Shown: piece by piece, positions 7,999-16,473 of the stretch
Position numbering within the stretch: position 1 is the first letter of the stretch
Layout: each line of letters opens with the position of its first letter
NCBI RefSeq assembly: GCF_008642355.1
Contig: NZ_CP029193.1
Location: forward strand, 2,814,001-2,878,000
DNA: 64,000 nucleotides
DNA from: Streptomyces venezuelae
GTDB lineage: Bacteria > Actinomycetota > Actinomycetes > Streptomycetales > Streptomycetaceae
Reading direction: 5' to 3'
Notes under the pieces: model-generated
Seen by the model: the letters and a program-made list of their open reading frames with translations, nothing else
Told to the model about the DNA's origin: nothing
The model's database searches: none
Translations under genes and position numbers: made by a program

Positions 7999-8469
7999 TT
8001 AGCGGGTACGAGGTGACACCCCGGCGATGGATGTGGGCCGGGCGGCAGGCCGGAGGGCCGGTTGCGATGCTGCTGGCGGCGGGAACCACAGGTGGGCGTA
8101 CTGCTCGATCGCGGTACGCAGGCCCGTGCCGTCCGCGCCGTGCCACGCGGGCCCGCTGCTGTGCCAGTCGCGGATGACGGCGTAGCCGTCTCGGCCGGCC
8201 GACAGGCCGCGGGCAGCATCGCGGCGCTCGAAGGTGCCGTAGTCGGCGAAGCGGAGGATGGCGGTGTCGAGAACACCGTGGTCGGGGTGGATGACGCGCA
8301 GGCGTAGTCCGTTGTACTCGTCACGGCGGATGGTCGGAGCGAAGTCGATCCGGAGCCGCGTCGGCGCGTTCGGCTGCGGGGCCGCGTACAAGGCGTTGCC
8401 GACGACGGCGTACTGGTGGAAGGGCAGTTCGAGGACATCGTCGAAGAACTGCTGTGCGTGCAGGGCCAC
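7999..8469 (-). CDS. Hypothetical protein
   Basis: 156 residues from GTG with AAGGA four bases upstream. It reads as a compact alpha/beta domain (about 1-120): an aromatic-rich N-terminus (LELPFHQYAVVG), a strand RLRIDFAP, RLRVIHPDHGVLDTAILRF, and WHSSGPAWHGADG, then a Pro/Ala/Arg tail of the kind shared by many proteins here. The family is not recognised. It sits 30 bases after a DUF317 gene and is probably translated from the same message. Confidence 0.6.
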   Translation of the reverse strand: MALHAQQFFDDVLELPFHQYAVVGNALYAAPQPNAPTRLRIDFAPTIRRDEYNGLRLRVIHPDHGVLDTAILRFADYGTFERRDAARGLSAGRDGYAVIRDWHSSGPAWHGADGTGLRTAIEQYAHLWFPPPAASQPALRPAARPTSIAGVSPRTR

Positions 8470-8499
8470 GTGATCCTTCTAGGACAGGGGTGCGGGAGG

Positions 8500-9372
8500 T
8501 CAGCGGCGGGGCCCGGAGCTGCGGGAGGGCAGGGCCGCCGACGGGGTGGTCGTGGTGCTCCAGCGCGGAACGCTGCGCGTGGTCAGTGCGGGAGCCCTGC
8601 GGGATGCGGTACGCCGGACGTCGAGGGGCGTGGGAACCGGAGGCGGCAGTGGCGTGACGGGTATGAGCTGGGCGCGCTCGCGTAGGCCGCGCAGCATCTG
8701 GTCCTTCCAGCGCGGCAGTGGCGCGGGGTCGGACACGCTCTCGGTGATGGCCGTCAGCAACACGGTCGGGGTGTTCGTGGAGGCGGTGGCGTACCAGCCG
8801 GACGTTTTCGGGCCGCCCCTCATGTACCAGCGGGCCTCAAGGGTGGTGAGTTCCCGCTCCGGATCGAGGCGGCCGGTGGCGAATTCGAGTCCGGCCATGC
8901 CGTCCGGGGTCTGCAGTTCCATGACGCCCTGCCGCGGGCGTGGCATCTTCCAGCCCCGGTTGATCAGCGGGACGATCGCTTGGAAGGCGTCGAGCTCGGG
9001 GGAGGCGGGATCGGGGCGGGCGAGGTAGCGCTCGGGCCCTTCTTGATACGCCGACGCCAGAGCGGTGGTGAAGGCGGTGACGAATTCGGTGGGGCTCTGA
9101 TCGTTGAAGCTGACGCCCCAGGCGGGCGGGCCGAAGTGGTCCTCGTAGGCGTTGATGCGCCACAGCCTGTCGTCGTCGCCTTCGGGCAGGTAGCCGAGGC
9201 GGATCTTGCGGTCGGGGGCGGTGACGTAGACGTTGCCGAGGTCGTCGTGGGTGAGGTCCCAGCCGAGCGCGAGGAGGGGTTCAAGGGCCGGGTCGCCGGT
9301 GTAGGTGCTGCCGGCGAGGTAGCGGGGGAAGACGTAGACGTCGCCGTCAACAGCGGAAGCGGGATCGTTCAA
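8500..9372 (-). CDS. DUF317 domain protein
   Basis: 290 residues from TTG at 9372, with a weak GGA seven bases upstream. It has the family opening VFPRYLAGS, followed by two DUF317 repeats: about 60-110, ending in 'SPTEFVTAFTTALASAY', and about 150-215, ending in 'TPTVLLTAITESVSDPAPLP', each with a Trp-containing strand before the end helix. A basic low-complexity tail ends in GPRR. It heads a three-gene minus-strand run (9372 to 7480). Function unknown. Confidence 0.8.
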   Translation of the reverse strand: MNDPASAVDGDVYVFPRYLAGSTYTGDPALEPLLALGWDLTHDDLGNVYVTAPDRKIRLGYLPEGDDDRLWRINAYEDHFGPPAWGVSFNDQSPTEFVTAFTTALASAYQEGPERYLARPDPASPELDAFQAIVPLINRGWKMPRPRQGVMELQTPDGMAGLEFATGRLDPERELTTLEARWYMRGGPKTSGWYATASTNTPTVLLTAITESVSDPAPLPRWKDQMLRGLRERAQLIPVTPLPPPVPTPLDVRRTASRRAPALTTRSVPRWSTTTTPSAALPSRSSGPRR

Positions 9373-9415
9373 GGGGCCATCCGGATAAAAGTCGGGGCGG
9401 CTGCACGCGGCAGGT

Positions 9416-10651
9416 CTAGGCGGGGGTGACCTGGACGGACAGGTGCCGGTACGCCTCGGTGGAGCGGGCGCGGGCGATCTTGGCGCTGGGCCCGGTGGTG
9501 ATCAGGTAGCCGATGCGGGCGCTGAACATGTCGCCGTGTGGCGGCAGCACGAGCTGCTCGCCGGCGTCGCGGGTGAAGGTGACGCGCTCGAGCCAGTCGC
9601 TGCGCTCGGACAGCTCGGTGTTCATGCGGCGCTCGGTGAGGGTTCCGGAGTAGGCGGGGTAGATCAGCCGGATTGCCGCTGCCTGACTGCGCGTTGGGGT
9701 GAGGTCGGGCCGTACGCCGCAGGCGACGTCGGCGGCGGCGCGGGCCAGGTCGACGCCGGTGGACAGGTGGACGAGGTGGCCGATCATGTCGCCGGCGAGG
9801 CGCGCGTTGACTTCGATCAGTCGGGGGCGGCCGTCGACGATGCGAATCTCGACGTGGCTGACGCCGTCGGTGACGCCGACGGCGTCGAGGGCCGCGACGG
9901 CGACCGGTGCCACGGCGGGGAGCAGCGGGTCGTCTGCGTCGACCACGTGGGCCAGCTCCTCGAAGAAGGGTGGCATCCCGACGGCCTTGCGGGTGACGGC
10001 GACCACGGTCGTTAGCCCCTGATGGGTGACGCACTCGACGCTCACCTCCTCGCCGTCGAGGTACTCCTCGACCAGGACCTGGGTGCTCTCGACTCCATGG
10101 CCGGCGGTCTGCGCGGCGAAGGCGTACGCGGCGGGCAGTTCATGGGCGGTGTCGACGCGGATGACGCCCATGCTCGCGGCGTGCGCGGCGGGCTTGAGGA
10201 CGACGGGATAGCCGATCAGGGCGGCTGCGTCGGCGGCCTCCTGCTCGGTGCGCACGCCCACGGATACGGCGGAGGGCACCCCGTGGCGGGCGAACAGCGT
10301 GCGTGACGTGTGCTTGTTGCGGCAGCCCTGGAGGGCTTCCGGGGTCGTGGTGGTCAGGCCGAGCTGGCGGGCGAGACGGGCGACGGGGACGAGGTACCAC
10401 TCGGTCCAGGTCATCACGCCGGCCAGCTCGTAGCGCTCGGCGAGGTGGCGCCCGGCCGCGTCCAGTGCGGCCTGTTCGGTGGGGTCGGCGACCGCGTAGT
10501 CGAGGAGGAACTCCTTCTCCCAGGTCGGTTCGGCGCCGGAGATCAGGACGACGTCGTAGTGGGCGCGGACGTTTTCGAGGCAATAGGCCCGATACGCGTG
10601 TGCCTCCATGTCGGCGGCTGCGACGACCAGGACGACGGGGCGAGGGGACAA
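9416..10651 (-). CDS. ATP-grasp ligase, amino-acid-ligase-like
   Basis: The protein has the three-part ATP-grasp build: an N-terminal Rossmann-like domain, the ATP lid strand YPVVLKPAAHAASMG, the EEYLDGEEVSVE strand, and HVEIRIVDG followed by EVNARLAGD, where Glu and Asn bind the catalytic Mg2+. This most resembles BacD-type L-amino-acid ligases and carboxylate-amine ligases, which join an acyl phosphate to an amine. I favour TTG at 10651 (GGAG five bases upstream, 411 residues); an ATG at 10693 adds 14 residues but lacks a ribosome site. With the MFS exporter and HxlR regulators upstream it may make and export a small peptide; that is inference. Confidence 0.82.
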   Translation of the reverse strand: MSPRPVVLVVAAADMEAHAYRAYCLENVRAHYDVVLISGAEPTWEKEFLLDYAVADPTEQAALDAAGRHLAERYELAGVMTWTEWYLVPVARLARQLGLTTTTPEALQGCRNKHTSRTLFARHGVPSAVSVGVRTEQEAADAAALIGYPVVLKPAAHAASMGVIRVDTAHELPAAYAFAAQTAGHGVESTQVLVEEYLDGEEVSVECVTHQGLTTVVAVTRKAVGMPPFFEELAHVVDADDPLLPAVAPVAVAALDAVGVTDGVSHVEIRIVDGRPRLIEVNARLAGDMIGHLVHLSTGVDLARAAADVACGVRPDLTPTRSQAAAIRLIYPAYSGTLTERRMNTELSERSDWLERVTFTRDAGEQLVLPPHGDMFSARIGYLITTGPSAKIARARSTEAYRHLSVQVTPA

Positions 10652-10704
10652 CAAGGCTCCAAACAATTTCAGGACAGGAGAGGTTGGCGGCATGCGGTCG
10701 GGAA

Positions 10705-11043
10705 TCAGGGGGTGCGGCGGCGGCGCAGCTCGAAGGCGGAGGCCCAGTGGGGGTGGTCCGCGATGAGCTTTCGGGCGTACAGGGCGGTGAAGTTGTTGTT
10801 CAGGCCGCGCACACCCGCGGGCAGCTGCCAGCGCAGGTCCTCAAACAGCGCCTTCAGCCCGATCCGGGTTGCTCCGGCGGCGATCCGGTCGGTGGCCAGA
10901 CGCTCCAGCGCGCGGTAGACGTACGGGTGCTCGGCGTCGAACGCGAGGAACCGGTCCATCAGCGTGGGCCGCGATCCTGCGCGAAACGACGGCCGGGATA
11001 TCGGCAGGTCCAGCTGGTCGGCCGGGGCGTGCGACGTGCGCAT
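10705..11043 (-). CDS. Small conserved mobile-element protein
   Basis: 112 residues; ATG with CAGGAGA upstream. The core reads LMDRFLAFDAEHPYVYRAL, then IGLKALFEDLRW, LNNNFTALYARKL and a final ELRRRR. This pattern resembles a small family seen in actinobacterial phages and mobile elements next to regulatory or nuclease genes, with no proven function. It sits 38 bases after the MFS gene and 53 bases before the ATP-grasp start and is probably part of that minus-strand operon. It is all-helical with a basic end; nucleic-acid binding is possible but not shown. Confidence 0.65.
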   Translation of the reverse strand: MRTSHAPADQLDLPISRPSFRAGSRPTLMDRFLAFDAEHPYVYRALERLATDRIAAGATRIGLKALFEDLRWQLPAGVRGLNNNFTALYARKLIADHPHWASAFELRRRRTP

Positions 11044-11081
11044 GGTGCGTTCTCCTGGAGTGAGCGGAGTGACAAGGAGGG

Positions 11082-12323
11082 TCAGGCGAAAGAGGTGCGC
11101 AGGGCGGAGGCCGCACGCAGCCGGGCGAAGGCGGTGAACAGGCCGGCGGCCTGAAGTACGGCGCAGAGCGTGATGACGTGGCCGAGCTGGGCGGGCGCTA
11201 CGACGGCGACGACAACGCCGGCGACCGGGAAGGGCAGCAACAGCACCAAGATCGTGAGGGAGAGGGTGGCGCCGAACACCTCCGCGGGGATGAGGTGGGA
11301 GCGCAGGGTGCGCAGCACGACGGTCATGCCGCCTTCGCCGGCCATGAGGACGGCGATCAGGGCGAGATAGGCGTGGTAGGTGCTGGCGAAGGAGACGGCC
11401 AGACAGGCGCTGGCGGCGATGGTGGCGGAGACGGCACCGACCGGCCACAGGCCGAAGCGGTCGATCGCCCGGCGGCACAGGACGACGGCGCCGAGTGAGG
11501 CGACGGCGGCGATGGACCAGACGAATCCGACGTCAGCGGTGGAGTGGCCGAATTCCTTGACGAGGATCACCGGGGCGGCGGCCTGCAGCAGACCGACGGC
11601 GAGGTTGGACACAGTCAGTCCGGCGACCAGCCAGCCCAGCGCCGGCAGTGCCCGCAGCGTGGACCAGCCGGTGCGCAGCCCCTTGGAGACGGGCTGCACC
11701 GCGGCGGCCTTCTCCCGGCGGTTCTGACGTGGGGCGAGGAGGCTGGTGAGCAGGGAGAAGACGGCGATCACCGTCAGCATCCCGCTCGCACCGGCCCACT
11801 GGAGCAGCAGGCCGGCCAGCGCCGGGCCGGACAGGGTGGCGACCTGGTCGATGCCGAGCAGCACCGACTGCACCTGGTGCGCGCGGTCGCCGGCCTCGCG
11901 GCTGGCGACGCCGCCCGCGGTCTCGGCCGCGATGTACGCGCACTCGGTGAGGATCCCGGTGGACGCGGCCAGCGCCATGACCGTGACCGTCGTCCCCAGC
12001 CCCGTCTCCTGCGTCGGCAGGAGGAGCGCGGCGGCCAGGACCACCAGGGCCCGCGCCACGGAGGCGAAGCGGAGCACAGTGGTCGTGCCGTGGCGGTCCA
12101 CCAGGGCCCCGGCGAAGGCGAACGCCCCCAGGCGCGGGATCCACTCCAGCGCGAAGGCCAGTCCGGTCAGCGCGGCGGAGTTGGTGGTGGCCAGGACCAG
12201 CAGCGGGATGCCGTACGTCGTCATGGCGAACGCGGCGGCGTCCGTGCTGCGCGGCAGGTAGATGCCGCGGAGCACAGTGGGGACCGGGCGGCGGGCATGC
12301 CGCGGTCCGACACGGGATCTCAC
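11082..12323 (-). CDS. MFS transporter, drug/metabolite exporter type
   Basis: 413 residues with about 12 hydrophobic segments in two sets of six and a long charged mid loop near 195-215 (RQNRREK). A VDRHG segment after the second helix is a remnant of the MFS loop 2-3 signature. GTG at 12323 overlaps the stop of the upstream regulator (GTGA), which indicates translational coupling. It groups by eye with macrolide-efflux/DHA3-like exporters. The regulator, regulator, exporter, ligase order suggests regulated export of a product or resistance; the substrate is unknown. Confidence 0.85.
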   Translation of the reverse strand: MRSRVGPRHARRPVPTVLRGIYLPRSTDAAAFAMTTYGIPLLVLATTNSAALTGLAFALEWIPRLGAFAFAGALVDRHGTTTVLRFASVARALVVLAAALLLPTQETGLGTTVTVMALAASTGILTECAYIAAETAGGVASREAGDRAHQVQSVLLGIDQVATLSGPALAGLLLQWAGASGMLTVIAVFSLLTSLLAPRQNRREKAAAVQPVSKGLRTGWSTLRALPALGWLVAGLTVSNLAVGLLQAAAPVILVKEFGHSTADVGFVWSIAAVASLGAVVLCRRAIDRFGLWPVGAVSATIAASACLAVSFASTYHAYLALIAVLMAGEGGMTVVLRTLRSHLIPAEVFGATLSLTILVLLLPFPVAGVVVAVVAPAQLGHVITLCAVLQAAGLFTAFARLRAASALRTSFA

Positions 12324-12838
12324 GCCGCGCGCCCCGCTCCCAACGCCTCCTCGTGCGAGGAGCCGATGCAGGCACGGTTCAGGACGCGGGGATGCGCCTG
12401 CAGAAACTCGGTGACGACATGGTGCGGAGCCGACGGCTCCAGACTCGAGACGCCCGCCTGCGGGCCGCGGCTGGTCAGCTGGAGGGTGTGCTGGACACGG
12501 GTGACGAAGTCGACGGTGGTGTCGGGGAAGTGACGGGCGCGGGCCCAGCGGGCCACGGTGTCGTACACCTCGGCGAGGTCCTCGCCGCTCGCGGTGAGCC
12601 GGTAGCGATCCGGTGCCTGTTCGTCGGCGTGGACCAGGCCGAGGTCGCGGGCGATGTCGATGGCGTGGCGCAGCTGTCCGGGGGTGAGGTCTCCGAAGGC
12701 GCCCTGCAGGCTGCCCTTCTGGTGACTGATGGGGCCGTTGTCGTCGATCTCGGTGATCAGGCGGATCAGACTCGGCAGGGTCAAGGTGCGGATCGCGCGG
12801 CGTTCGTGCAGGAGGTTTTCGGGCCGGGAGCGGTTCAT
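12320..12838 (-). CDS. Winged-helix (HxlR-like) regulator
   Basis: 172 residues, ATG overlapping the upstream stop (ATGA). Residues 15-100 form one winged helix: LPSLIRLITEI, then QGAFGDLTPGQLRHAIDIARDLGLV as recognition region, and DRYRLTASGEDLAEVYDTVARWA as wing and dimer helix, matching the HxlR pattern. The C-terminal 70 residues are unassigned. It lies between the tandem HxlR protein and the MFS gene and probably controls this operon. No ligand-binding pocket is evident. Confidence 0.72.
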   Translation of the reverse strand: MNRSRPENLLHERRAIRTLTLPSLIRLITEIDDNGPISHQKGSLQGAFGDLTPGQLRHAIDIARDLGLVHADEQAPDRYRLTASGEDLAEVYDTVARWARARHFPDTTVDFVTRVQHTLQLTSRGPQAGVSSLEPSAPHHVVTEFLQAHPRVLNRACIGSSHEEALGAGRAA

Positions 12839-13728
12839 CGGCGCGGGCCTCCTGCCGGGGAGATCGGGCGGGCGGGTATCTGGTGGGAGAAGAGGTCGCC
12901 GGGCTGCCATGCCGGGCCGTTGGGGGCCGTGGTGGCCAGGGCGAGACGGGACGCTGACGCGGCCGGAACGACCGGTGCCGGGAGACGGGTTGGGGTGGTC
13001 GCCCACGGGCCGGAACGGTTCTGCGACGGGGCGGCGCCCTGCCCCCGGAGCCGACGCACGTCGCTCTCCGGGGACGGGTCGGTGGCCCATGCGGAGATCG
13101 CCTGGAAGACGGGGACGAGTCCCTGGCCGCTGGCGGTCAGCTGGTAGCCACCGGCCCCGCTGGCCACCACGAGGCCGTCGTCGACGAGGCGTTCCAGGGG
13201 CTTGTACACGGCGGTCAGCCCGTAGCCGGGCATCGCTTCGGAGGCCAGGGTCTTCGCGGTCGCGGTGCCCCGGGCCTGCAGCGAGAACAGGACCGGGGTG
13301 GCGTGCCGCGGCGCGAGCAGAGCGACGGTGTCGTCGATGTTCTGCGCCGGCGCGATCCGCTCGGGCTCCATTTCGCCGGTGCGCTTGTCGGCCACCAGCT
13401 CCTTCTCCAGATACGTGTCGCCCCAGGAAGCGATCACAGCAAGGACGGGCAGCAGTGCCACGCCGCGGTTGGTGAGGCCGTAGGTGACGTGGCGCGGGGC
13501 GTACTCCGTGCGCTCGACCACGCCCGCGTTGGTGAGGTGACGCAGCCGGGGGTGAAGCTGGCCGTCCGCCAGCCACGGCAGCCTCGGCTTGAACTCGGCG
13601 TAGCGCAGCGGCTGGGAGGAGATGGTCATCAGCACCCACACGCTCCAGCGCGGAGCGAGCAGGTCCAGGGTCTTGGTGACGCCCAAGAGGTCGTTCGGTG
13701 TGGCGGAGGGCGGCGCGGTGGTGGCCAA
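12835..13728 (-). CDS. HxlR-type regulator with two winged-helix domains
   Basis: 297 residues from TTG with GAGGAG upstream. Domain 1 (about 12-110) is a good HxlR match: LDLLAPRWSVWVLMTI, LRYAEFKPRLPWLADGQLH, LRHLTNAGVVERTEY, then YGLTNRGVALLPVLAVIASW. Domain 2 (about 130-220) repeats the plan: LLAPRHATPVLFSL, YKPLERLVDDGLVV, YQLTASGQGLVPVFQAISAW. The rest is a Pro/Ala-rich tail. Two fused HxlR domains would act like a preformed dimer. It is the first gene of the HxlR, HxlR, MFS operon and may repress it. Confidence 0.82.
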   Translation of the reverse strand: MATTAPPSATPNDLLGVTKTLDLLAPRWSVWVLMTISSQPLRYAEFKPRLPWLADGQLHPRLRHLTNAGVVERTEYAPRHVTYGLTNRGVALLPVLAVIASWGDTYLEKELVADKRTGEMEPERIAPAQNIDDTVALLAPRHATPVLFSLQARGTATAKTLASEAMPGYGLTAVYKPLERLVDDGLVVASGAGGYQLTASGQGLVPVFQAISAWATDPSPESDVRRLRGQGAAPSQNRSGPWATTPTRLPAPVVPAASASRLALATTAPNGPAWQPGDLFSHQIPARPISPAGGPRR

Positions 13729-13757
13729 GAGAAGGGCTCCTCAAGCGGTGCGGGTGG

Positions 13758-14195
13758 TCAGCGGGTGCGGGAGGTGGTCGCCGTCGGAGCGGCGGGTACC
13801 GGCGCGGCCGGCGCGTGGGTGTCCGGGGCGGTCACCCGGCGCAGGCCGCCCAGGACTGCGCTGGTGCTCTTGGCGTAGGCGTCGCGGGTGGCGACGGACT
13901 CGGCGAGACGCCGTGCGCAGTCGAGGATGTGGCCGGCGTCAAACCGGCCGATCTCCCGTTCGGGAGCGGTGAGTTCACGCAGCCGCTCCAGCTGGAAGTC
14001 GATGTTGCGTTCGGCGAGGGCCAGATCGCTGTGGTTGCCGGTCAGGGCCGCGAGCAGGCTGGCCTCGGGGGTGGCATCGGCGAGGACTTCGAGGTCGGCG
14101 AGCGGCTGTGCGTACAGCGCCTCGATGCGCTGGGCGACGAGCTGGGAAGCGGCGTGGGACGGGGTGTCGGGTGGGGGCAATCGGCGGGCTTTCAA
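13758..14195 (-). CDS. Helical element-specific protein (shared paralog group)
   Basis: 145 residues; TTG start overlapping the upstream stop (TTGA). It is almost entirely helical: QLVAQRIEALYAQPLADLEVL, then LALAERNIDFQLERLREL, then ILDCARRLAESVATRDAYAKS. The same order of features (a 'Q-IE--Y--PL-DL' opening, an 'AER' coiled-coil helix and an 'A-A-RDA' segment) recurs in 14629-15087, 16474-17154 and loosely 14192-14632, suggesting local duplication and divergence. It may oligomerise. It lies between the regulators and its paralogs. Function unknown. Confidence 0.62.
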   Translation of the reverse strand: MKARRLPPPDTPSHAASQLVAQRIEALYAQPLADLEVLADATPEASLLAALTGNHSDLALAERNIDFQLERLRELTAPEREIGRFDAGHILDCARRLAESVATRDAYAKSTSAVLGGLRRVTAPDTHAPAAPVPAAPTATTSRTR

Positions 14196-14632
14196 GGACG
14201 TCGCATCCGCACTGCCGCGGCGCGGGATGCTGCCGGGGCCAGCGGAGCGGTGGCGGTGATCTTGGGGCTCAACTGGACGTGTGCGGCTGGTGCTTGAGTC
14301 GGGGCCGGCAGGGTGCGCAGCAGCTCGTCGAGCGCGGCGGTGTAGCCGTCCCGGCCGGCCAGAGCCGCCTCCAGCCAGTCCGCGTCCCAGCCCAAGTCCT
14401 CGGCGGACAGGTCGTCCTCGTTCCCGTCGGTGGCCGGCGCGGTGTGGATGCGGTCCCGGACGCGGGCCACCTGCTCCTCGGCGACAGCGAGGAAGCTGCG
14501 CAGTTCCAGCGCCCGCTGAAGCGCGGCATTGGCCTCGCCCCGGGCTGCCTGCGCGTACAGCTCGGCCACTTCGGCGCCGAACGCGTCCTGCAGTGCCCGA
14601 TCGCGGCTGGTGGACCTGTCGATGACGCTCAC
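14192..14632 (-). CDS. Helical element-specific protein
   Basis: 146 residues; GTG at 14632 overlaps the upstream stop (GTGA) and its own stop overlaps the next TTG. It is helical throughout (ALQDAFGAEVAELYAQAARG, then FLAVAEEQVARVRDRI) with an acidic patch DGNEDDLSAEDLGWDADWLE near 69-88 and a Pro/Ala tail. It is the middle gene of three coupled genes (15087 to 13758). Similarity to its neighbours is weak and lies in the coiled-coil part. No catalytic motif. Confidence 0.6.
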   Translation of the reverse strand: MSVIDRSTSRDRALQDAFGAEVAELYAQAARGEANAALQRALELRSFLAVAEEQVARVRDRIHTAPATDGNEDDLSAEDLGWDADWLEAALAGRDGYTAALDELLRTLPAPTQAPAAHVQLSPKITATAPLAPAASRAAAVRMRRP

Positions 14633-15087
14633 CGGACGGCTCCGCGTGCGGGAGTGGCCGGTGTCCGGGGCAGCGTGGGCGCGGCGGTCGGGAGGGCCGG
14701 TGCGCGACGCGCGGCAGCGGAGGTGCCGCGCCACACGCCGGGTCCGCGCTTGCCAGGTGCGTTGGGGTCCAGGAGGTAGTTCACGACCATGGCCCGTCCG
14801 TCGCGGGAGGCGACGGCCGCGTTGACCTGGTGGGCCAACTCCATGACGGAGTCGTCGAGTACCTCGGGCGGCTGGGCTCCCAGAGCCTGGACGAGCGCGT
14901 CCTCCGCGGTGTCGAGTGCCTGCTGCGTCTGGGCGAGCAGGCCGTGCCAGTGCACGACATCGGTGGCCTCGGGGTTGGCGTCCGGTGCCGCCGTCACGGC
15001 GCGGCGCAGATCGGCGAGGGGCATCTGGAATCGCTCCTCGATGCGCTCGGTGATGACGCCCATCACGTCGTCGCTGGCGTCGGGCAT
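14629..15087 (-). CDS. Helical element-specific protein (shared paralog group)
   Basis: 152 residues; ATG with AAAGGAG upstream. It opens with VITERIEERFQMPLADLRRAV, which parallels the opening of 13758-14195, then helices LLAQTQQALDTAEDALVQAL and VMELAHQVNAAVASRDG, a GKRGPGVWRG turn and a Pro/Ala/Arg tail. First gene of a three-gene overlapping run. A structural or scaffold role is a guess; no enzymatic signature or export signal is visible. Confidence 0.62.
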   Translation of the reverse strand: MPDASDDVMGVITERIEERFQMPLADLRRAVTAAPDANPEATDVVHWHGLLAQTQQALDTAEDALVQALGAQPPEVLDDSVMELAHQVNAAVASRDGRAMVVNYLLDPNAPGKRGPGVWRGTSAAARRAPALPTAAPTLPRTPATPARGAVR

Positions 15088-15173
15088 GGGAGGGGTCTCC
15101 TTTCATTTGCGTCTGGGGCGGGATTTCCGCACCGGCAGCTCCGGCACGGAATGCGGGACTGCTTTCGGGCGGG

Positions 15174-15500
15174 TCAGTCGAGGCACATGGCGACGTCGCG
15201 GTAGACGTACGTCCCAAACACCCAGCCCGTGATTCCCGCGGTCTTGTCAGCGATATGGCGCCAGTTCCCGCTGCGCCTCTGGACGGTGAACCGGTGGACG
15301 CGGTAAAGCACACCGACAGCGGCGGACGTCGCAGTCGCCTTGGCGCGGATCGCCACCGCCTTGGCGTGCACGGCGTACGGCAGCGTGGGGGCCGAGCATC
15401 TGGCGATGGTGGTGGCCGCGCTGGCGGCGGGAGCAGAGACGATCGGGAGGGCGAGAGCGCCTCCTACAGCGGCGGACTCCGCTATGCGGCGTACGCGCAT
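15174..15500 (-). CDS. Secreted bacterial SH3-domain protein
   Basis: 108 residues from ATG at 15500 (GGAGG ten bases upstream). Residues 1-29 are a Sec signal peptide (RVRR, a hydrophobic Ala/Leu/Val core, APAASAA cleavage region). The mature part is one bacterial SH3 (SH3b) domain: VAIRAKATATSAAVGVLYRV, FTVQRRSGNWRHIA, ITGWVFGTYVY. Such domains bind peptidoglycan or its cross-bridges, which suggests a wall-associated role alongside the conjugation apparatus. The two Cys (mature N-terminus and MCLD end) could pair. The shared operator element at 15579-15612 lies 80 bases upstream. Confidence 0.82.
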   Translation of the reverse strand: MRVRRIAESAAVGGALALPIVSAPAASAATTIARCSAPTLPYAVHAKAVAIRAKATATSAAVGVLYRVHRFTVQRRSGNWRHIADKTAGITGWVFGTYVYRDVAMCLD

Positions 15501-15578
15501 GGGGAAATGACCTCCGGGCCGTGGAATGGGAATGCGGAAGCAGCCCCGGGCAGATGCCGTGCGGGCTGAGAACAAGAG

Positions 15579-15612
15579 TCCGGAGAATCCCCGGTTTCGG
15601 TAACCGGGGATT
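15579..15612 (-). promoter_or_regulatory. Shared operator/promoter element, copy 1 (drives SH3 gene)
   Basis: Perfect palindrome with 11 bp arms: AATCCCCGGTT (15586-15596), TCGGT, AACCGGGGATT (15602-15612), flanked on the gene side by TCCGGAG. On the minus strand, TAGCAC lies 12 nt before CCCGGTT, the spacing kept at all five copies, and is a plausible -10 box. The gene-side extension is shared with the copies at 19584 and 42716. This suggests a repressor site overlapping the transcription start. Confidence 0.7.
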
Positions 15613-15698
15613 GCGTGCTACATTCCGCGCCATTTCCCACACGGCAGCCGCAATTGCATCGGAGCCTGCCAGGCAAATACGGCTGCGCTAGCGGGAGT

Positions 15699-16418
15699 TC
15701 AGCGGCTGGGCCCGCGCGGCGGTGCGGGGCGGGCCGGCAGGCCGGGGACGGCGGTGGTGTGCCGGGTCGCCGGCGAGGTTGTCGGCAGCGGCGGCTCATC
15801 GCCGTTCCAGTGCGCCTCCCACCACTCGGTGGCGGCCTCGAAGGTCTGGAAGCCGCCCTCGCGCAGGGTGTGCGTCCACGTGGTGGTGTCGGCCACTTCG
15901 AGGAGCACGCGGTAGGGCATGGCCGCCTTCTCGTCCATGGCGCGGAGCATCACCGTGGTCTGCACCGGGTCGCTGGCGTCGTCGGTGTAGCTGACGCCGT
16001 AGGCGAAGTGATCGCCGTCGCTGCGCAGCCGCTGTTCGAGGACACGGGTGGCTTCGTCCGCCGCGGCGGTGCCCATACCCTCGGGCAGGAGGATCTTCTC
16101 CTCGGGGCAGCCGCGGGCGATCAGCCAGGACTGGGCCATGGACGGCAGCGGCAGCATCTTGTGGTCGAACTGGTAGCTGCGCGCGGCTGGGTCGCGTTTG
16201 AGGTGCAGGGCGACGAGTTGCGGCTCCCCAGGGATTCCCCACGTGACGGCCCCGTTGTGCATCACGTAGAAACTGTGCTTGGCATCGTCGCTGTGGTGCT
16301 CGGCGAGGACGGTCATCATGTCCTGCGCCTTGCCGATATGCCCCCAGAACTGATCGGCGACATGGTCGTTGACGGCCTCGTATCCGTCGAGGCGGAAGTC
16401 GGGTTGATAGCTGGACAT
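15699..16418 (-). CDS. Hypothetical alpha/beta protein
   Basis: 239 residues; ATG preceded by GAAAG. It is a soluble-looking protein with repeated strands (SFYVMHNGAVTWGIPG, LVALHLKRD, HFAYGVSYTDD, TTVMLRAMDE, YRVLLEVADTT) and a final helix EAATEWWEAHWNG before a Pro-rich tail. The strand spacing suggests a compact beta-rich fold. I do not recognise the family and see no catalytic residues. It lies 55 bases after 16474-17154 and is probably the last gene of the operon that starts at 19529. Confidence 0.62.
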   Translation of the reverse strand: MSSYQPDFRLDGYEAVNDHVADQFWGHIGKAQDMMTVLAEHHSDDAKHSFYVMHNGAVTWGIPGEPQLVALHLKRDPAARSYQFDHKMLPLPSMAQSWLIARGCPEEKILLPEGMGTAAADEATRVLEQRLRSDGDHFAYGVSYTDDASDPVQTTVMLRAMDEKAAMPYRVLLEVADTTTWTHTLREGGFQTFEAATEWWEAHWNGDEPPLPTTSPATRHTTAVPGLPARPAPPRGPSR

Positions 16419-16473
16419 CGGTGCTTTCGGTCGTGGCGCCTTGGGTTGCGTGCGCGCGGCGCGCAGACGCCGT

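Noticed and set aside
10303..11154. Long plus-strand frames opposite the ATP-grasp/MFS operon
   Set aside because: They are mirror images of GC-rich coding sequence on the minus strand: low-complexity Arg/Gly/Ala products without ribosome sites.
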